This document shows, in pieces, positions 33,420 through 40,864 of a DNA stretch of 64,000 bases (position 1 is its first letter; each line of letters begins with the position of its first letter). Both the position numbers and the translations under genes were made by a program. The notes under the pieces were generated by a model that was given only the letters and a program-made list of their open reading frames with translations, did no database searches and had not been told where the DNA came from. This DNA is from Kroppenstedtia eburnea (lineage in GTDB: Bacteria; Bacillota; Bacilli; Thermoactinomycetales; DSM-45169), in the NCBI RefSeq assembly GCF_013282215.1, contig NZ_CP048103.1, positions 2,418,001 through 2,482,000 on the forward strand, given 5' to 3'.

Positions 33420-34239
33420 AGCGATTTGGGCCATCACCCGCAAGGATATGAAAGCCGTCACCTCCAACATCCAAGTCTGGCTTCCGATGCTGGTGGTTCC
33501 GCTGATCCTGGGTGTGATCCTGCCCGTTGCCGCCGTCTGGGGAATCCGCATGTTCGGCCTGGAGAGAGCGGGAAACATCGGTTTCTTGCTTCAAACCCTC
33601 AACGATCTCCCCGAGGGAGCCCTCCGGGACCGGATGACGTCCCTTCACACCGTGGACCAAAAAGTCATCTGGTTCGGCGCCAACTATATGTTTGCTTCCC
33701 TGTTCCTGCTGATCCCTGTCATGGCCTCCAGTGTGATCGCAGCCAACAGTTTCGTCGGTGAGAAAGAACGGAAAACCATGGAGAGTCTGCTGTACACTCC
33801 GATCTCCACCACTTCGATCTTTATCGGCAAACTGCTCTCCGCCCTGATCCCGTCTCTGCTCATTTCCTTCGTAACCGCTCTGCTTTACGGTATCTTTATC
33901 AATCTGAGCGCATACCCGCTCTTCGGGGAATTGATTTTTCCCACTTGGAACTGGGTGTTACTGTTACTATGGGTGATCCCTCCGCTCAGCCTGGCCATCA
34001 TCTTTCTCAATGTGTTCATTTCGGCAAAAGTGGATACCTTTCAAGCTGCCTACCAAATCGGAGGTGCGGCGGTACTTCCTTTCCTTGCCTTGATCACCTC
34101 GCAGGTGACGGGAGTCCTCATTCTGAGTCCGCTCGTTCTGCTTGTGCTCGGGGCGGTGTTGATCCTTTTGGACATCTTCCTGATCCGCATGTCCACTCAC
34201 TGGAGCAGCCGCGAAAAACTTGCTGGCACTCATTTGTAA
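33406..34239 (+). CDS. ABC-2 type permease
   Basis: 277 residues with six hydrophobic segments. SFVGEKERKTMESLLYTPIS is the coupling motif of ABC-2 permeases, between helices 2 and 3. It forms one exporter with the preceding ATPase. The 200 bases after the stop hold no recognisable gene or clear terminator. Confidence 0.9.
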   Translation: MKENKAIWAITRKDMKAVTSNIQVWLPMLVVPLILGVILPVAAVWGIRMFGLERAGNIGFLLQTLNDLPEGALRDRMTSLHTVDQKVIWFGANYMFASLFLLIPVMASSVIAANSFVGEKERKTMESLLYTPISTTSIFIGKLLSALIPSLLISFVTALLYGIFINLSAYPLFGELIFPTWNWVLLLLWVIPPLSLAIIFLNVFISAKVDTFQAAYQIGGAAVLPFLALITSQVTGVLILSPLVLLVLGAVLILLDIFLIRMSTHWSSREKLAGTHL

Positions 34240-34440
34240 TCCTGATCGCATCCGGCAGGAATCCGCCCACCGGGCTGGCCTCATTCCCATCCTGTTGCAA
34301 ACCTCCGCGACCCGGGGGGAACCGGATGTTCCTCACTACACCATAGACAGACTGGAGGACCTGATCCCGCTGACGGATTCTTTTTGCCGGGATGGGAGCA
34401 GACTAAGTCCCGGGAATCCCGATGAAACGGAGGCATATTC

Positions 34441-34635
34441 ATGAAAAACGGAACCCGGCAAATCACTGTCGAAATTCCCGGGGAGCTGGACGACAAGCTG
34501 GAGAGCATCCTCCGGCACAGCAACCGGCGGGAGCTCCCCGAGGGGCCACCGGCGACCAAGTCCGGGCTGGTCCAAGATGCGCTCAACCTGTGGGTGGAGG
34601 ATTATATCGCCAAGTTTGAGGATCCCCAGGACTGA
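34441..34635 (+). CDS. Small ribbon-helix-helix-like protein
   Basis: 64 residues from ATG 34441 (ACGGAGG upstream). TRQITVEIPGELDDKLESIL is a beta strand followed by helix as in RHH/CopG proteins, and KSGLVQDALNLWVEDYI is the second helix. A stretch rich in Pro and Gly (RELPEGPPAT) separates the two. It could be a DNA-binding regulator; the neighbouring target would be corA or the ABC exporter. Confidence 0.65.
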   Translation: MKNGTRQITVEIPGELDDKLESILRHSNRRELPEGPPATKSGLVQDALNLWVEDYIAKFEDPQD

Positions 34636-34644
34636 ACAAGTGAA

Positions 34645-34727
34645 ACACCCCTACCACTGTGGGTAAAGGGGTGTCCACCGCATGAACCACCCCCGACCGT
34701 TGCATCCTATACGGGTAGGGGGTGGTT
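34645..34727 (+). promoter_or_regulatory. Structured leader of corA with mutually exclusive hairpins
   Basis: Hairpin 1 pairs ACACCCCTACC (34645-34655) with GGTAAAGGGGTGT (34662-34674). Hairpin 2 pairs AACCACCCCC (34685-34694) with GGGGGTGGTT (34718-34727), a perfect 10-bp stem that covers the corA ribosome-binding site. CACCCCTACC of hairpin 1 can also pair with GGTAGGGGGTG of hairpin 2 (one bulge), so the two states exclude each other. No known magnesium riboswitch fold is recognised. Confidence 0.5.
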
Positions 34728-34729
34728 TC

Positions 34730-35668
34730 ATGTTGCAGATATATCGGACGGGGACCGGCGGTAAGCTGACGGAGGTGAACAAAGCCGGGAGAGGTTGCTG
34801 GATTTCCCTGATCGATCCCACGGAAGAAGAGATCCGGCAGGTGGTCGCGGAGTGGAATCTGCCGCCCCATGTGATCCGGGACCCGCTGGACATCAACGAA
34901 CGGTCCCGCATCGAACGGGAAGGGGATGCGCTTCTGGTCATCGTGGACATCCCCATCGATCGGGAGACCGACTCTCCCGAGGAGCGGTACGGGACGATTC
35001 CCTTAGGTGTGGTGGTGCACGAAGAGGTGTTCATCACGGTCTGTCTCCGGGATAACCCCATCCTGCAGGATTTCATCCGGGGACGTGTCCGGGAATTTTT
35101 CACGTACAAAAAGACCCGGTTTGTGTTGCAACTCCTTCGCCGCATGGCCCTCTATTATCTGGAGGACCTCAAAAAGATCAATCAAAAGACCGATGACATC
35201 GAAAAGGAGTTGCAACAATCCCTGAAGAACAAAGAATTGTTCACACTGCTCAGCCTGGAGAAAAGTCTGGTCTATTTCATGACCTCTCTGAACAGCAACA
35301 ACCTGGTCATGGAAAAATTGCTGCGCAACCGCTATCTCCCCATGTTTAAAGAGGATGAAGACTTGTTGGAAGACACGTTGATCGAGATCAAGCAAGCCCT
35401 GGAGATGAGCCAAATCTACAGCTCCATCCTGAGTGGAATGATGGACGCCTTCGCATCGGTCATCTCCAACAACCAGAATCATGTGATGAAAGCCCTCACC
35501 TCCATCACCATCATCCTGTCCGTCCCCATCATGTTGGCCAGTCTGTACGGGATGAACGTCCCCCTGCCTTTTCAGGAGAATCCTCAAGCCTTCGCCGCCA
35601 TTCTTTTTCTCTCCCTGTTCCTCTCTTTTCTGACGGCCCTCATCTTCTGGAAAAAACGCTTCTTTTGA
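34730..35668 (+). CDS. corA: CorA-type magnesium/cobalt channel
   Basis: 312 residues from ATG 34730. ATG 34682 is in frame but lies within the leader hairpin. The N-terminal cytoplasmic domain and long stalk helix precede two C-terminal membrane helices. The selectivity motif YGMNVPLPF sits at the end of the first helix, as in all CorA channels. The C-terminus is basic (FWKKRFF). It probably mediates Mg2+ uptake. Repeat R5 begins directly after the stop. Confidence 0.93.
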   Translation: MLQIYRTGTGGKLTEVNKAGRGCWISLIDPTEEEIRQVVAEWNLPPHVIRDPLDINERSRIEREGDALLVIVDIPIDRETDSPEERYGTIPLGVVVHEEVFITVCLRDNPILQDFIRGRVREFFTYKKTRFVLQLLRRMALYYLEDLKKINQKTDDIEKELQQSLKNKELFTLLSLEKSLVYFMTSLNSNNLVMEKLLRNRYLPMFKEDEDLLEDTLIEIKQALEMSQIYSSILSGMMDAFASVISNNQNHVMKALTSITIILSVPIMLASLYGMNVPLPFQENPQAFAAILFLSLFLSFLTALIFWKKRFF

Positions 35669-35840
35669 CTTAGGGTGTATCTGATAAATCTCTGGGCCGA
35701 GCCGGTCGGGATGGGGTTTCACATGACCTTTTCGTTGTTCTGACGATCCAAAATCACTCCATGTGAAACCCCACCCTCCCTCTCTTACTCTCACAACGTC
35801 TCACATTCCACGGAAAATTGAATTGATCTGCCACGCCCTA
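35669..35840. repeat. Interspersed repeat R5
   Basis: The copy runs from CTTAGGGTGTATCTGATAAA to CCACGCCCTAA; TTAGGGTG and CACGCCCTAA are near-inverted ends. Inside are GGGTTTCACATG and CATGTGAAACCC (inner stem), and CTCACAACGTCTCACATTCC. The final CCCTAA provides the TAG stop of the P450 gene read on the minus strand. Confidence 0.82.
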
Positions 35841-37274
35841 ACACAGCTTCACCAGTTTGCGGATCGTGCCCGTCACTTCTCTCTTCCCCTCTGCAAAACG
35901 ACTGTCCTGCTCCCTTAATCGCAGGGGAAGCCCCTGTTTGGGAAACAGGGTGATCCCCAACTCATAATCGACCCGGGTCCCGGGTGGAATTTCGAAGCGG
36001 AACCGTTGCACCAGCAGGGAGAGAATCACCTTGATCGTCTGGGTGGCAAAGGAAGCTCCGAGGCACATGCGCGGACCTGCCGAAAAGGGCAGATATTCGT
36101 AAGGAGAGGGTCGGAGGTGCTCCCAGCGTCCGGGCCGGAAGCACTCCGGTTCCCGATACAGTTCCGGAGAGTGATGGGTGTGAAAAGGACTGTAGATCAC
36201 TTCAGTTCCCGCCGGAATTTCATACTCCCCCAACCCGGTTTCCCGGGCAGCGATCCGCCATCCCAGAGAAGCCGGGGGCAGGATACGCAAGCTCTCTTTC
36301 ACAGTCAGATCCAGCAGGGACAACCTCCCTATCCGCTCCGCCGGGGGCGCTTCCCCGCCCAGGTGACCCTGTAATTCTTCGTGGAGATCCGATAGAACCG
36401 CCGGATGGTTGACCAGCAGAAACAAGCTCCAGGTCACCGCATTGGCGGTCGTTTCATATCCCGCCATCAGCATGGAAAAGCCATGGCCCACCAGTTCCTC
36501 TTCGCTCAATCCCTCCCCCTGTTCATCCCGGGATGCTTTCAACAAGCTCAGTACACTCCGGGGTGGCCCCCCGGAATCGGGAGCCTGGATGATCTTTCGG
36601 ATCTCTTGTTCAATAATCTCCGCCTCCTCGCAAATCCGGTGCAGAGGAGACCCCGGCAAATTGGGAGACCAGGTTTTCCCCAGATTGGGCAGTCGCTTCA
36701 GCCACTCCTCTGTCAACGCGGCAAGTTCCGGCACCGAGGACGAATCCACCCCGAAGAAGGTCTTCCAGACCACCTGCAGAACCAGGCGCTTCATCTCCAG
36801 TTCCACATCCACCACTGTCTCCGGTTTCCACCCGCCGATAAAGTTCTCGACAACTTCCCCCGTCACCCGGCAAAAGGCCTCCACACTCTTCCTGTGGAAG
36901 GGGGGCCACACCAACTGCCGTTGCCGCCGATGTTCCGCCCCGTTGTAACTGAACAGTCCGGTGGTGATCCGTCTCAACGCCTCCGACCCCCGGGGCAACA
37001 GGGAGGCGATCAAGGAGGCGGAATGGAAGGTGTCCGCTTCCCGCAGAATCTTCTCATTTTGCCTGGGGCCAAATGCAAAGATTGTCCCGGGGCAGTCCGG
37101 GTTATGGACATACAAACTGTCGTTTCCTCCCCGAACCAGTGCTGTCACATCCCCGTACTTCCGCCGTGCCCGGGACATGTATTCCAGGGGATCCGAGGAA
37201 AAATGGAGAACGTTTGCCACCGAGTCCCCTCCTCTCGACGGGGATGGACCGGGGATCGATCGATAATCGGCCAT
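35838..37274 (-). CDS. Cytochrome P450
   Basis: 478 residues from ATG 37274 after GGGAGGT. The I-helix motif MLMAGYETTANAVTW binds oxygen, the K-helix ExxR is ESLRILPP, and the haem Cys lies in FSAGPRMCLGASFA at residue 404. There is no membrane anchor. It is a soluble bacterial P450; substrate unknown. The MFS gene upstream ends in a strong terminator, so the two are not in one operon. Its stop codon and C-terminal end lie at the border of repeat R5. Confidence 0.93.
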   Translation of the reverse strand: MADYRSIPGPSPSRGGDSVANVLHFSSDPLEYMSRARRKYGDVTALVRGGNDSLYVHNPDCPGTIFAFGPRQNEKILREADTFHSASLIASLLPRGSEALRRITTGLFSYNGAEHRRQRQLVWPPFHRKSVEAFCRVTGEVVENFIGGWKPETVVDVELEMKRLVLQVVWKTFFGVDSSSVPELAALTEEWLKRLPNLGKTWSPNLPGSPLHRICEEAEIIEQEIRKIIQAPDSGGPPRSVLSLLKASRDEQGEGLSEEELVGHGFSMLMAGYETTANAVTWSLFLLVNHPAVLSDLHEELQGHLGGEAPPAERIGRLSLLDLTVKESLRILPPASLGWRIAARETGLGEYEIPAGTEVIYSPFHTHHSPELYREPECFRPGRWEHLRPSPYEYLPFSAGPRMCLGASFATQTIKVILSLLVQRFRFEIPPGTRVDYELGITLFPKQGLPLRLREQDSRFAEGKREVTGTIRKLVKLC

Positions 37275-37327
37275 GAAAGTACCTCCCGAGGTGTGAGATG
37301 TGTTTCATTTATATGAATCGTTCCATG

Positions 37328-37353
37328 AAAAAAACCGGACATTTCCGCCCGGT
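37328..37353 (-). terminator. Terminator after the MFS permease gene
   Basis: On the minus strand ACCGGG-CGGAAATGT-CCGGT is followed by seven T. Confidence 0.8.
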
Positions 37354-37371
37354 GCTAAATCCACTTTATTT

Positions 37372-38550
37372 CTAAACCGCCAGTCCCCTGCTGACAGAGC
37401 GTGCCTCCAACCGCTTCACCCAGAACAGAATGACCGCGCCCATCAGGCTGGAGAATCCAAACAACAGATACGTCCCCGAGATCCCTGTCCAATCGGAGAT
37501 CATCCCGCCGAACAAAGTGAAGACGGAATTCCCCAGGCCGGTACCCGCTGCGGCATACAGTGAGATCGCCGTGGTCCGCACCTCCCGGGGAGCGAGATCC
37601 CGCACGTACTGCAAAGAGGCGGGAATAAACAGCCCCACGGACAAACCCTGGCTGACCGTGGTCAAATACACCCAGGTGATGGAGGGTTCCATCGTATAGA
37701 ACAGCCAGCGTGCACCGGACACCAGAGCGGCGAACAACGCCAACGCCAACGCCCCCCGACGGCGAATCCAGTGACCCGCCATTCGCATAAAGGGGGCTTC
37801 ACTCCCCGCCGCCAACAGAAATCCCAGTCCCACGCCGGCCACAGTTCCGCCCAGGTCCTGAACGAGGAGGCCAAAATAGACGTTGTTGGCATGAACCGGC
37901 CCGTAAATGAGAAAAGTGGCCAACAGAAACAGGTTAAACCGGCGCAGACGGATCAGCCGGGACAGACCCGCCCGCAGATCGACAGCCAGGAAAGCCTCCT
38001 CCCGGGGCAACCTCAATCCGGTCCCCGCCGCCAGACACAGGGCCACCGCAAATCCAAAGAAAATCACGGTCAGTCCCAGTCGTTCCGCCGCTTCCCCCAT
38101 CACCCAGGTGGCACTGGCAAAGCCGATGGCGCCCCACAGCCTGAGAGTTCCGTAATCCCCGCCCGTCCGCTGGACAGCGCTGAGGGCGATGCTGTCGGAG
38201 ATCGGCACGATCGCACTCTGAAAGGCAGCCAGCACACCCGCCAACACCACCATCCAGACATAGGAGTCCAACCCGAGATAAACCAGCCCCAAGGTCCCGG
38301 TCATCAGCAGGGTGAAAACCAACACCTGATTGGGACGACGGGTGTAATCACAGATCATCCCCCAAAAGGGCTGAACCAGCATCATCACGATGGGTCCGAT
38401 TGCCAGAATGATCCCGATTTCCCCCCCGCTCAAGCCCACCTCATTTTTGAAATAGACGCTCAATAACGGGAAAAACCCTCCAAATCCAAAAAAGAACAAA
38501 TAATAAAAAAGACTGAAAGAAATCCGTCCGCTCTTCTCTCCCTGTTTCAA
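37372..38550 (-). CDS. MFS transporter (MFS_1-like / LacY-like)
   Basis: About 392 residues and twelve membrane helices. The motif WGMICDYTRRPNQVLVF between helices 2 and 3 is the MFS loop signature in degenerate form. The start is uncertain: TTG 38550 follows GGGAGAGGGAG and places the protein start just before the first helix (KSGRISFSLFYYLFFFGFGG); ATG codons at 38586 and 38601 lack a proper site. The family includes sugar, nucleoside and 3-phenylpropionate importers as well as exporters; substrate unknown. Confidence 0.8.
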   Translation of the reverse strand: MKQGEKSGRISFSLFYYLFFFGFGGFFPLLSVYFKNEVGLSGGEIGIILAIGPIVMMLVQPFWGMICDYTRRPNQVLVFTLLMTGTLGLVYLGLDSYVWMVVLAGVLAAFQSAIVPISDSIALSAVQRTGGDYGTLRLWGAIGFASATWVMGEAAERLGLTVIFFGFAVALCLAAGTGLRLPREEAFLAVDLRAGLSRLIRLRRFNLFLLATFLIYGPVHANNVYFGLLVQDLGGTVAGVGLGFLLAAGSEAPFMRMAGHWIRRRGALALALFAALVSGARWLFYTMEPSITWVYLTTVSQGLSVGLFIPASLQYVRDLAPREVRTTAISLYAAAGTGLGNSVFTLFGGMISDWTGISGTYLLFGFSSLMGAVILFWVKRLEARSVSRGLAV

Positions 38551-38659
38551 ACCGCTTCTCCCTCTCCCATGCCGTGCTTGTCCCATCCTAGCCCGGCTCA
38601 ATCATCCCATTATTGTACTTCACCCCGCCCCCACTTCCAAGCAAAATTTGTTTTGAAGG

Positions 38660-38685
38660 AAAAAGCCGGGCCCAAACAGCCCGGC
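38660..38685 (-). terminator. Terminator after queF
   Basis: GCCGGGC and GCCCGGC form the stem. On the minus strand it is followed by five T, 8 bp after the queF stop. Confidence 0.8.
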
Positions 38686-38692
38686 CGCTCCT

Positions 38693-39112
38693 TTATGATT
38701 TTTCCGGAAATTCCGCCACCACACGCGTCCCCAGGCCGCCCCGGGGATTCCAGAGGGCTTCCACTCTCATCCGCTTCGGTTTGGCCACTGCCGCCAGTTC
38801 CTCTAAAATACGACGGGTGGCATGCTCCTGATAGATGCCCACATTACGATAAGAAGTGAGGTAATACTTCAATGACTTCATCTCGATCAGATGGCGGTCC
38901 GGCACAAAGGTGATCTTGATCTCTGCAAAGTCAGGCAGACCCGACCAGGGACAGACAGAGGTGAACTCCGCCGTCGGGATCTCCACCTCCACCTCTTTCC
39001 CCGGATATTCGTAAGGAATCGTCTCCAGGATCTCCGTCAGAATCACCGACTCATCCTGGGTGTCAAAGCGGATGTTTTGGTATTTGCTGTGATCCACTTT
39101 CACGTTGCCCAT
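38693..39112 (-). CDS. queF: NADPH-dependent preQ0 reductase QueF (short type)
   Basis: 139 residues. TAEFTSVCPWSGLPDFAEIK contains the catalytic Cys 54 and the downstream Asp; EMKSLKYYLTSYRN is the QueF substrate and NADPH signature. It reduces preQ0, the QueC product, to preQ1. The gene has its own preQ1-I riboswitch, so the end product controls both transcription units of the pathway. It overlaps a 36-codon frame at its 5' end. Confidence 0.96.
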   Translation of the reverse strand: MGNVKVDHSKYQNIRFDTQDESVILTEILETIPYEYPGKEVEVEIPTAEFTSVCPWSGLPDFAEIKITFVPDRHLIEMKSLKYYLTSYRNVGIYQEHATRRILEELAAVAKPKRMRVEALWNPRGGLGTRVVAEFPEKS

Positions 39113-39210
39113 GAAGCCTCTCCTCCTTCAATCCTCGGTGTTTCTTCCTTGCCGGTTCCGTTACGGATCCGTCCGGCCAGCGCCATCAACCGGTCCTTTT
39201 CGCGATCCAT
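39100..39210 (-). CDS. 36-residue leader protein overlapping queF
   Basis: ATG 39210 follows AAAGGAG at good spacing; the frame ends in TGA 13 bases inside queF. MDREKDRLMALAGRIRNGTG is followed by KEETPRIEGGEASWAT. The strong ribosome-binding site and the overlap suggest that it is translated and coupled to queF. Not recognised; part of its end is read from the queF ribosome-binding site. Confidence 0.5.
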   Translation of the reverse strand: MDREKDRLMALAGRIRNGTGKEETPRIEGGEASWAT

Positions 39211-39250
39211 GCAACTTCTCCTTTCTTCAACGCACGATCCGCCTCCATGG

Positions 39251-39276
39251 AAAACCCCCGCGGAACGCCGCGGGGG
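39251..39276 (-). terminator. Riboswitch terminator of queF
   Basis: On the minus strand CCCCCGCGG-CGTT-CCGCGGGGG-TTTT is a strong intrinsic terminator. Its 5' part CCGCGGCGTTCC (39262-39273) can pair instead with GGAACGCGCGG (39311-39321) directly behind the aptamer, with one bulged G. Confidence 0.85.
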
Positions 39277-39319
39277 TGGAAAGTCCGATCCATGGTCAAA
39301 GGAAGTCGGACCGCGCGTT

Positions 39320-39361
39320 CCCTAGTTTTGTTTTTGGAGAGGCGGGAGTTTCGAACTCTCC
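39320..39361 (-). promoter_or_regulatory. preQ1-I riboswitch aptamer upstream of queF
   Basis: On the minus strand P1 is GGAGAG/CTCTCC (39361-39356 and 39341-39336), the loop is TTCGAAACTCCCGC and the tail AAAAACAAAACTAGGG. Loop CCC and tail GGG can form the P2 pseudoknot. A TACAAT -10 box lies at 39388-39393. Ligand binding should sequester GGG, release the antiterminator partner and cause termination. Confidence 0.83.
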
Positions 39362-39464
39362 GGCTTCATTTTGGTGAAGCCTCATCCATTGTATCAGAAA
39401 TAACGGAGGAATTGATTTGTTCTCTACGAGAAAAACAGTAACGTCTCATCGGTGCCCTTTGGGC

Positions 39465-39698
39465 TCACCCCTCCCCCTCCATCCATCGGACCAAGGGGCT
39501 GAGTATCTTTTCCAATAACCGGGTGGGACCGGGGAGATCCGGAAAATAGAGAAGCAGGACGGCCAGCACCCATCCCAGTGCCACAAGAATGAACAGGACC
39601 GCTTTTTCCTTCCTTCTCCCCTGATTGATCATCCACCATTCATACCGCCCGATCAACAACAGGATTAGGGTGATACCGAGCAGGATCATACCTTTCAT
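39465..39698 (-). CDS. Small membrane protein at the end of the ger operon
   Basis: 77 residues from ATG 39698, overlapping the gerC-type gene by 4 bp (ATGA). Two membrane helices (ILLGITLILLLIGRYEWWMI and AVLFILVALGWVLAVLLLYF) are joined by a basic loop (NQGRRKEK). Small two-helix proteins are found with some germinant receptors (D subunits), and this position and topology suit such a role; that is inference. Confidence 0.72.
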   Translation of the reverse strand: MKGMILLGITLILLLIGRYEWWMINQGRRKEKAVLFILVALGWVLAVLLLYFPDLPGPTRLLEKILSPLVRWMEGEG

Positions 39699-40864
39699 TT
39701 CTTTTTCACCTTTTCCATAGGCAGGCCGGCGGGCCGGTTGGTCATCCCTACCCGTTCCACATCCACCTTCACTTGCACTTTCACCTTGACTCGGGGAAAG
39801 ACCTGATCCCACCGATCCTTCACCTGTTCCCATTCCCGGGGATACCTGCGGTGAAAGGTTTCAGCAAACCCCAAAATATCCGCTTTCAAATCATGCTGCA
39901 CTTTCTGCAGCATCTTCTGCGCCAGCGTATAGATCTCTTTTTCCGCCGCTTCTTCCACCATCCGGACAAATCGGGGATTCCTCATGGACAGATCCGTCTC
40001 ATTCACCTCAATGTCATCCTCTGCATGAATCCGGACAGTCATCCGCCATTCGCCCTGCTCGATCTTTGGGATCATGTCCACTTGGGAATTGACGACTCTT
40101 ATCCCTATATCTCTCCGTCCCTCGGGTATTTTCAAAGATATGACTCCATTTTTCATTTCGTTGCGATGCCATAAAACCCCCTCAGTAATTTCCTGGTTCA
40201 GTTTTCCAACCCACTTCCCTTTTTTAAGTATCGCCGATCCATGAATATACGGGATCGTTTTGTCGACAGGTTGGATATAGGGAATGATCGCCGTCTGTGC
40301 GTCGCCAGCCATCATCTGTGCCAGCTGATTGATATCCATCGCCTTCCTCCGCCGCAGATCCACCATGTTTCGGATGGTTCGCGCTGCGGTAGATTCCACG
40401 GGAGCTTGGATCCCCAGAATTGCCCCAGGATCTTCACTGATAAAAACATTGGCCCGTAACCGCATTTGCGGATGTCGTATGAGAAAATCGATTTGGGGTT
40501 GAATCCCCTGGCGGACTGCCCTTTCACCAAACACCACCAGCATCGTATGCCCCCAAAACAATCTCCGTCCCACCTTCTTCTGCAGTTTGAACAGGGCGTC
40601 GGGCACTGTCTCCCCTGTTTCCGACCGGAGGAGTGTCTTCCCCCCCCCCCCCCCCTTCACTCGTCGCCCCCCATTCCTCCCCCCTTTCAGGGTCCGGGGG
40701 TTGATCTCCTGGGTGAACACTGTGATCTTCCCGTCCTGGGCTTGCTCGATCCCAAGTGCGCTAATGATGGCCAAATGATTTAATTCTTGCCGGTCCCAAC
40801 AGCCAACGAGAAGGAGGGGGAGGAGGATCAGACAGTGAATCGGACGGATCCCTTTTCTGTTCAT
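39695..40864 (-). CDS. Spore germinant receptor C subunit (GerAC family)
   Basis: 389 residues from ATG 40864. The signal peptide ends in LLPLLLVGCWDRQEL, a lipobox followed by the GerC signature. It is a lipoprotein on the outer side of the spore inner membrane. At about residues 70-75 the frame crosses a run of 16 G on the coding strand, giving KGGGGGK. The frame is intact here, but a change of one base would end the protein early. It overlaps gerB and the small protein gene by 4 bp each. Confidence 0.92.
   Translation of the reverse strand: MNRKGIRPIHCLILLPLLLVGCWDRQELNHLAIISALGIEQAQDGKITVFTQEINPRTLKGGRNGGRRVKGGGGGKTLLRSETGETVPDALFKLQKKVGRRLFWGHTMLVVFGERAVRQGIQPQIDFLIRHPQMRLRANVFISEDPGAILGIQAPVESTAARTIRNMVDLRRRKAMDINQLAQMMAGDAQTAIIPYIQPVDKTIPYIHGSAILKKGKWVGKLNQEITEGVLWHRNEMKNGVISLKIPEGRRDIGIRVVNSQVDMIPKIEQGEWRMTVRIHAEDDIEVNETDLSMRNPRFVRMVEEAAEKEIYTLAQKMLQKVQHDLKADILGFAETFHRRYPREWEQVKDRWDQVFPRVKVKVQVKVDVERVGMTNRPAGLPMEKVKKK
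40640..40655 (-). repeat. Homopolymeric G16 tract inside the gerC-type gene
   Basis: Sixteen C on the plus strand, G on the coding strand, lie in the first quarter of the gene. Tracts of this length change length by slippage in replication. Confidence 0.85.

Noticed and set aside
34240..34440. Small frames between the ABC permease and the ribbon-helix-helix gene
   Set aside because: No ribosome-binding site, no domain and no coding character. I see nothing certain in this stretch.
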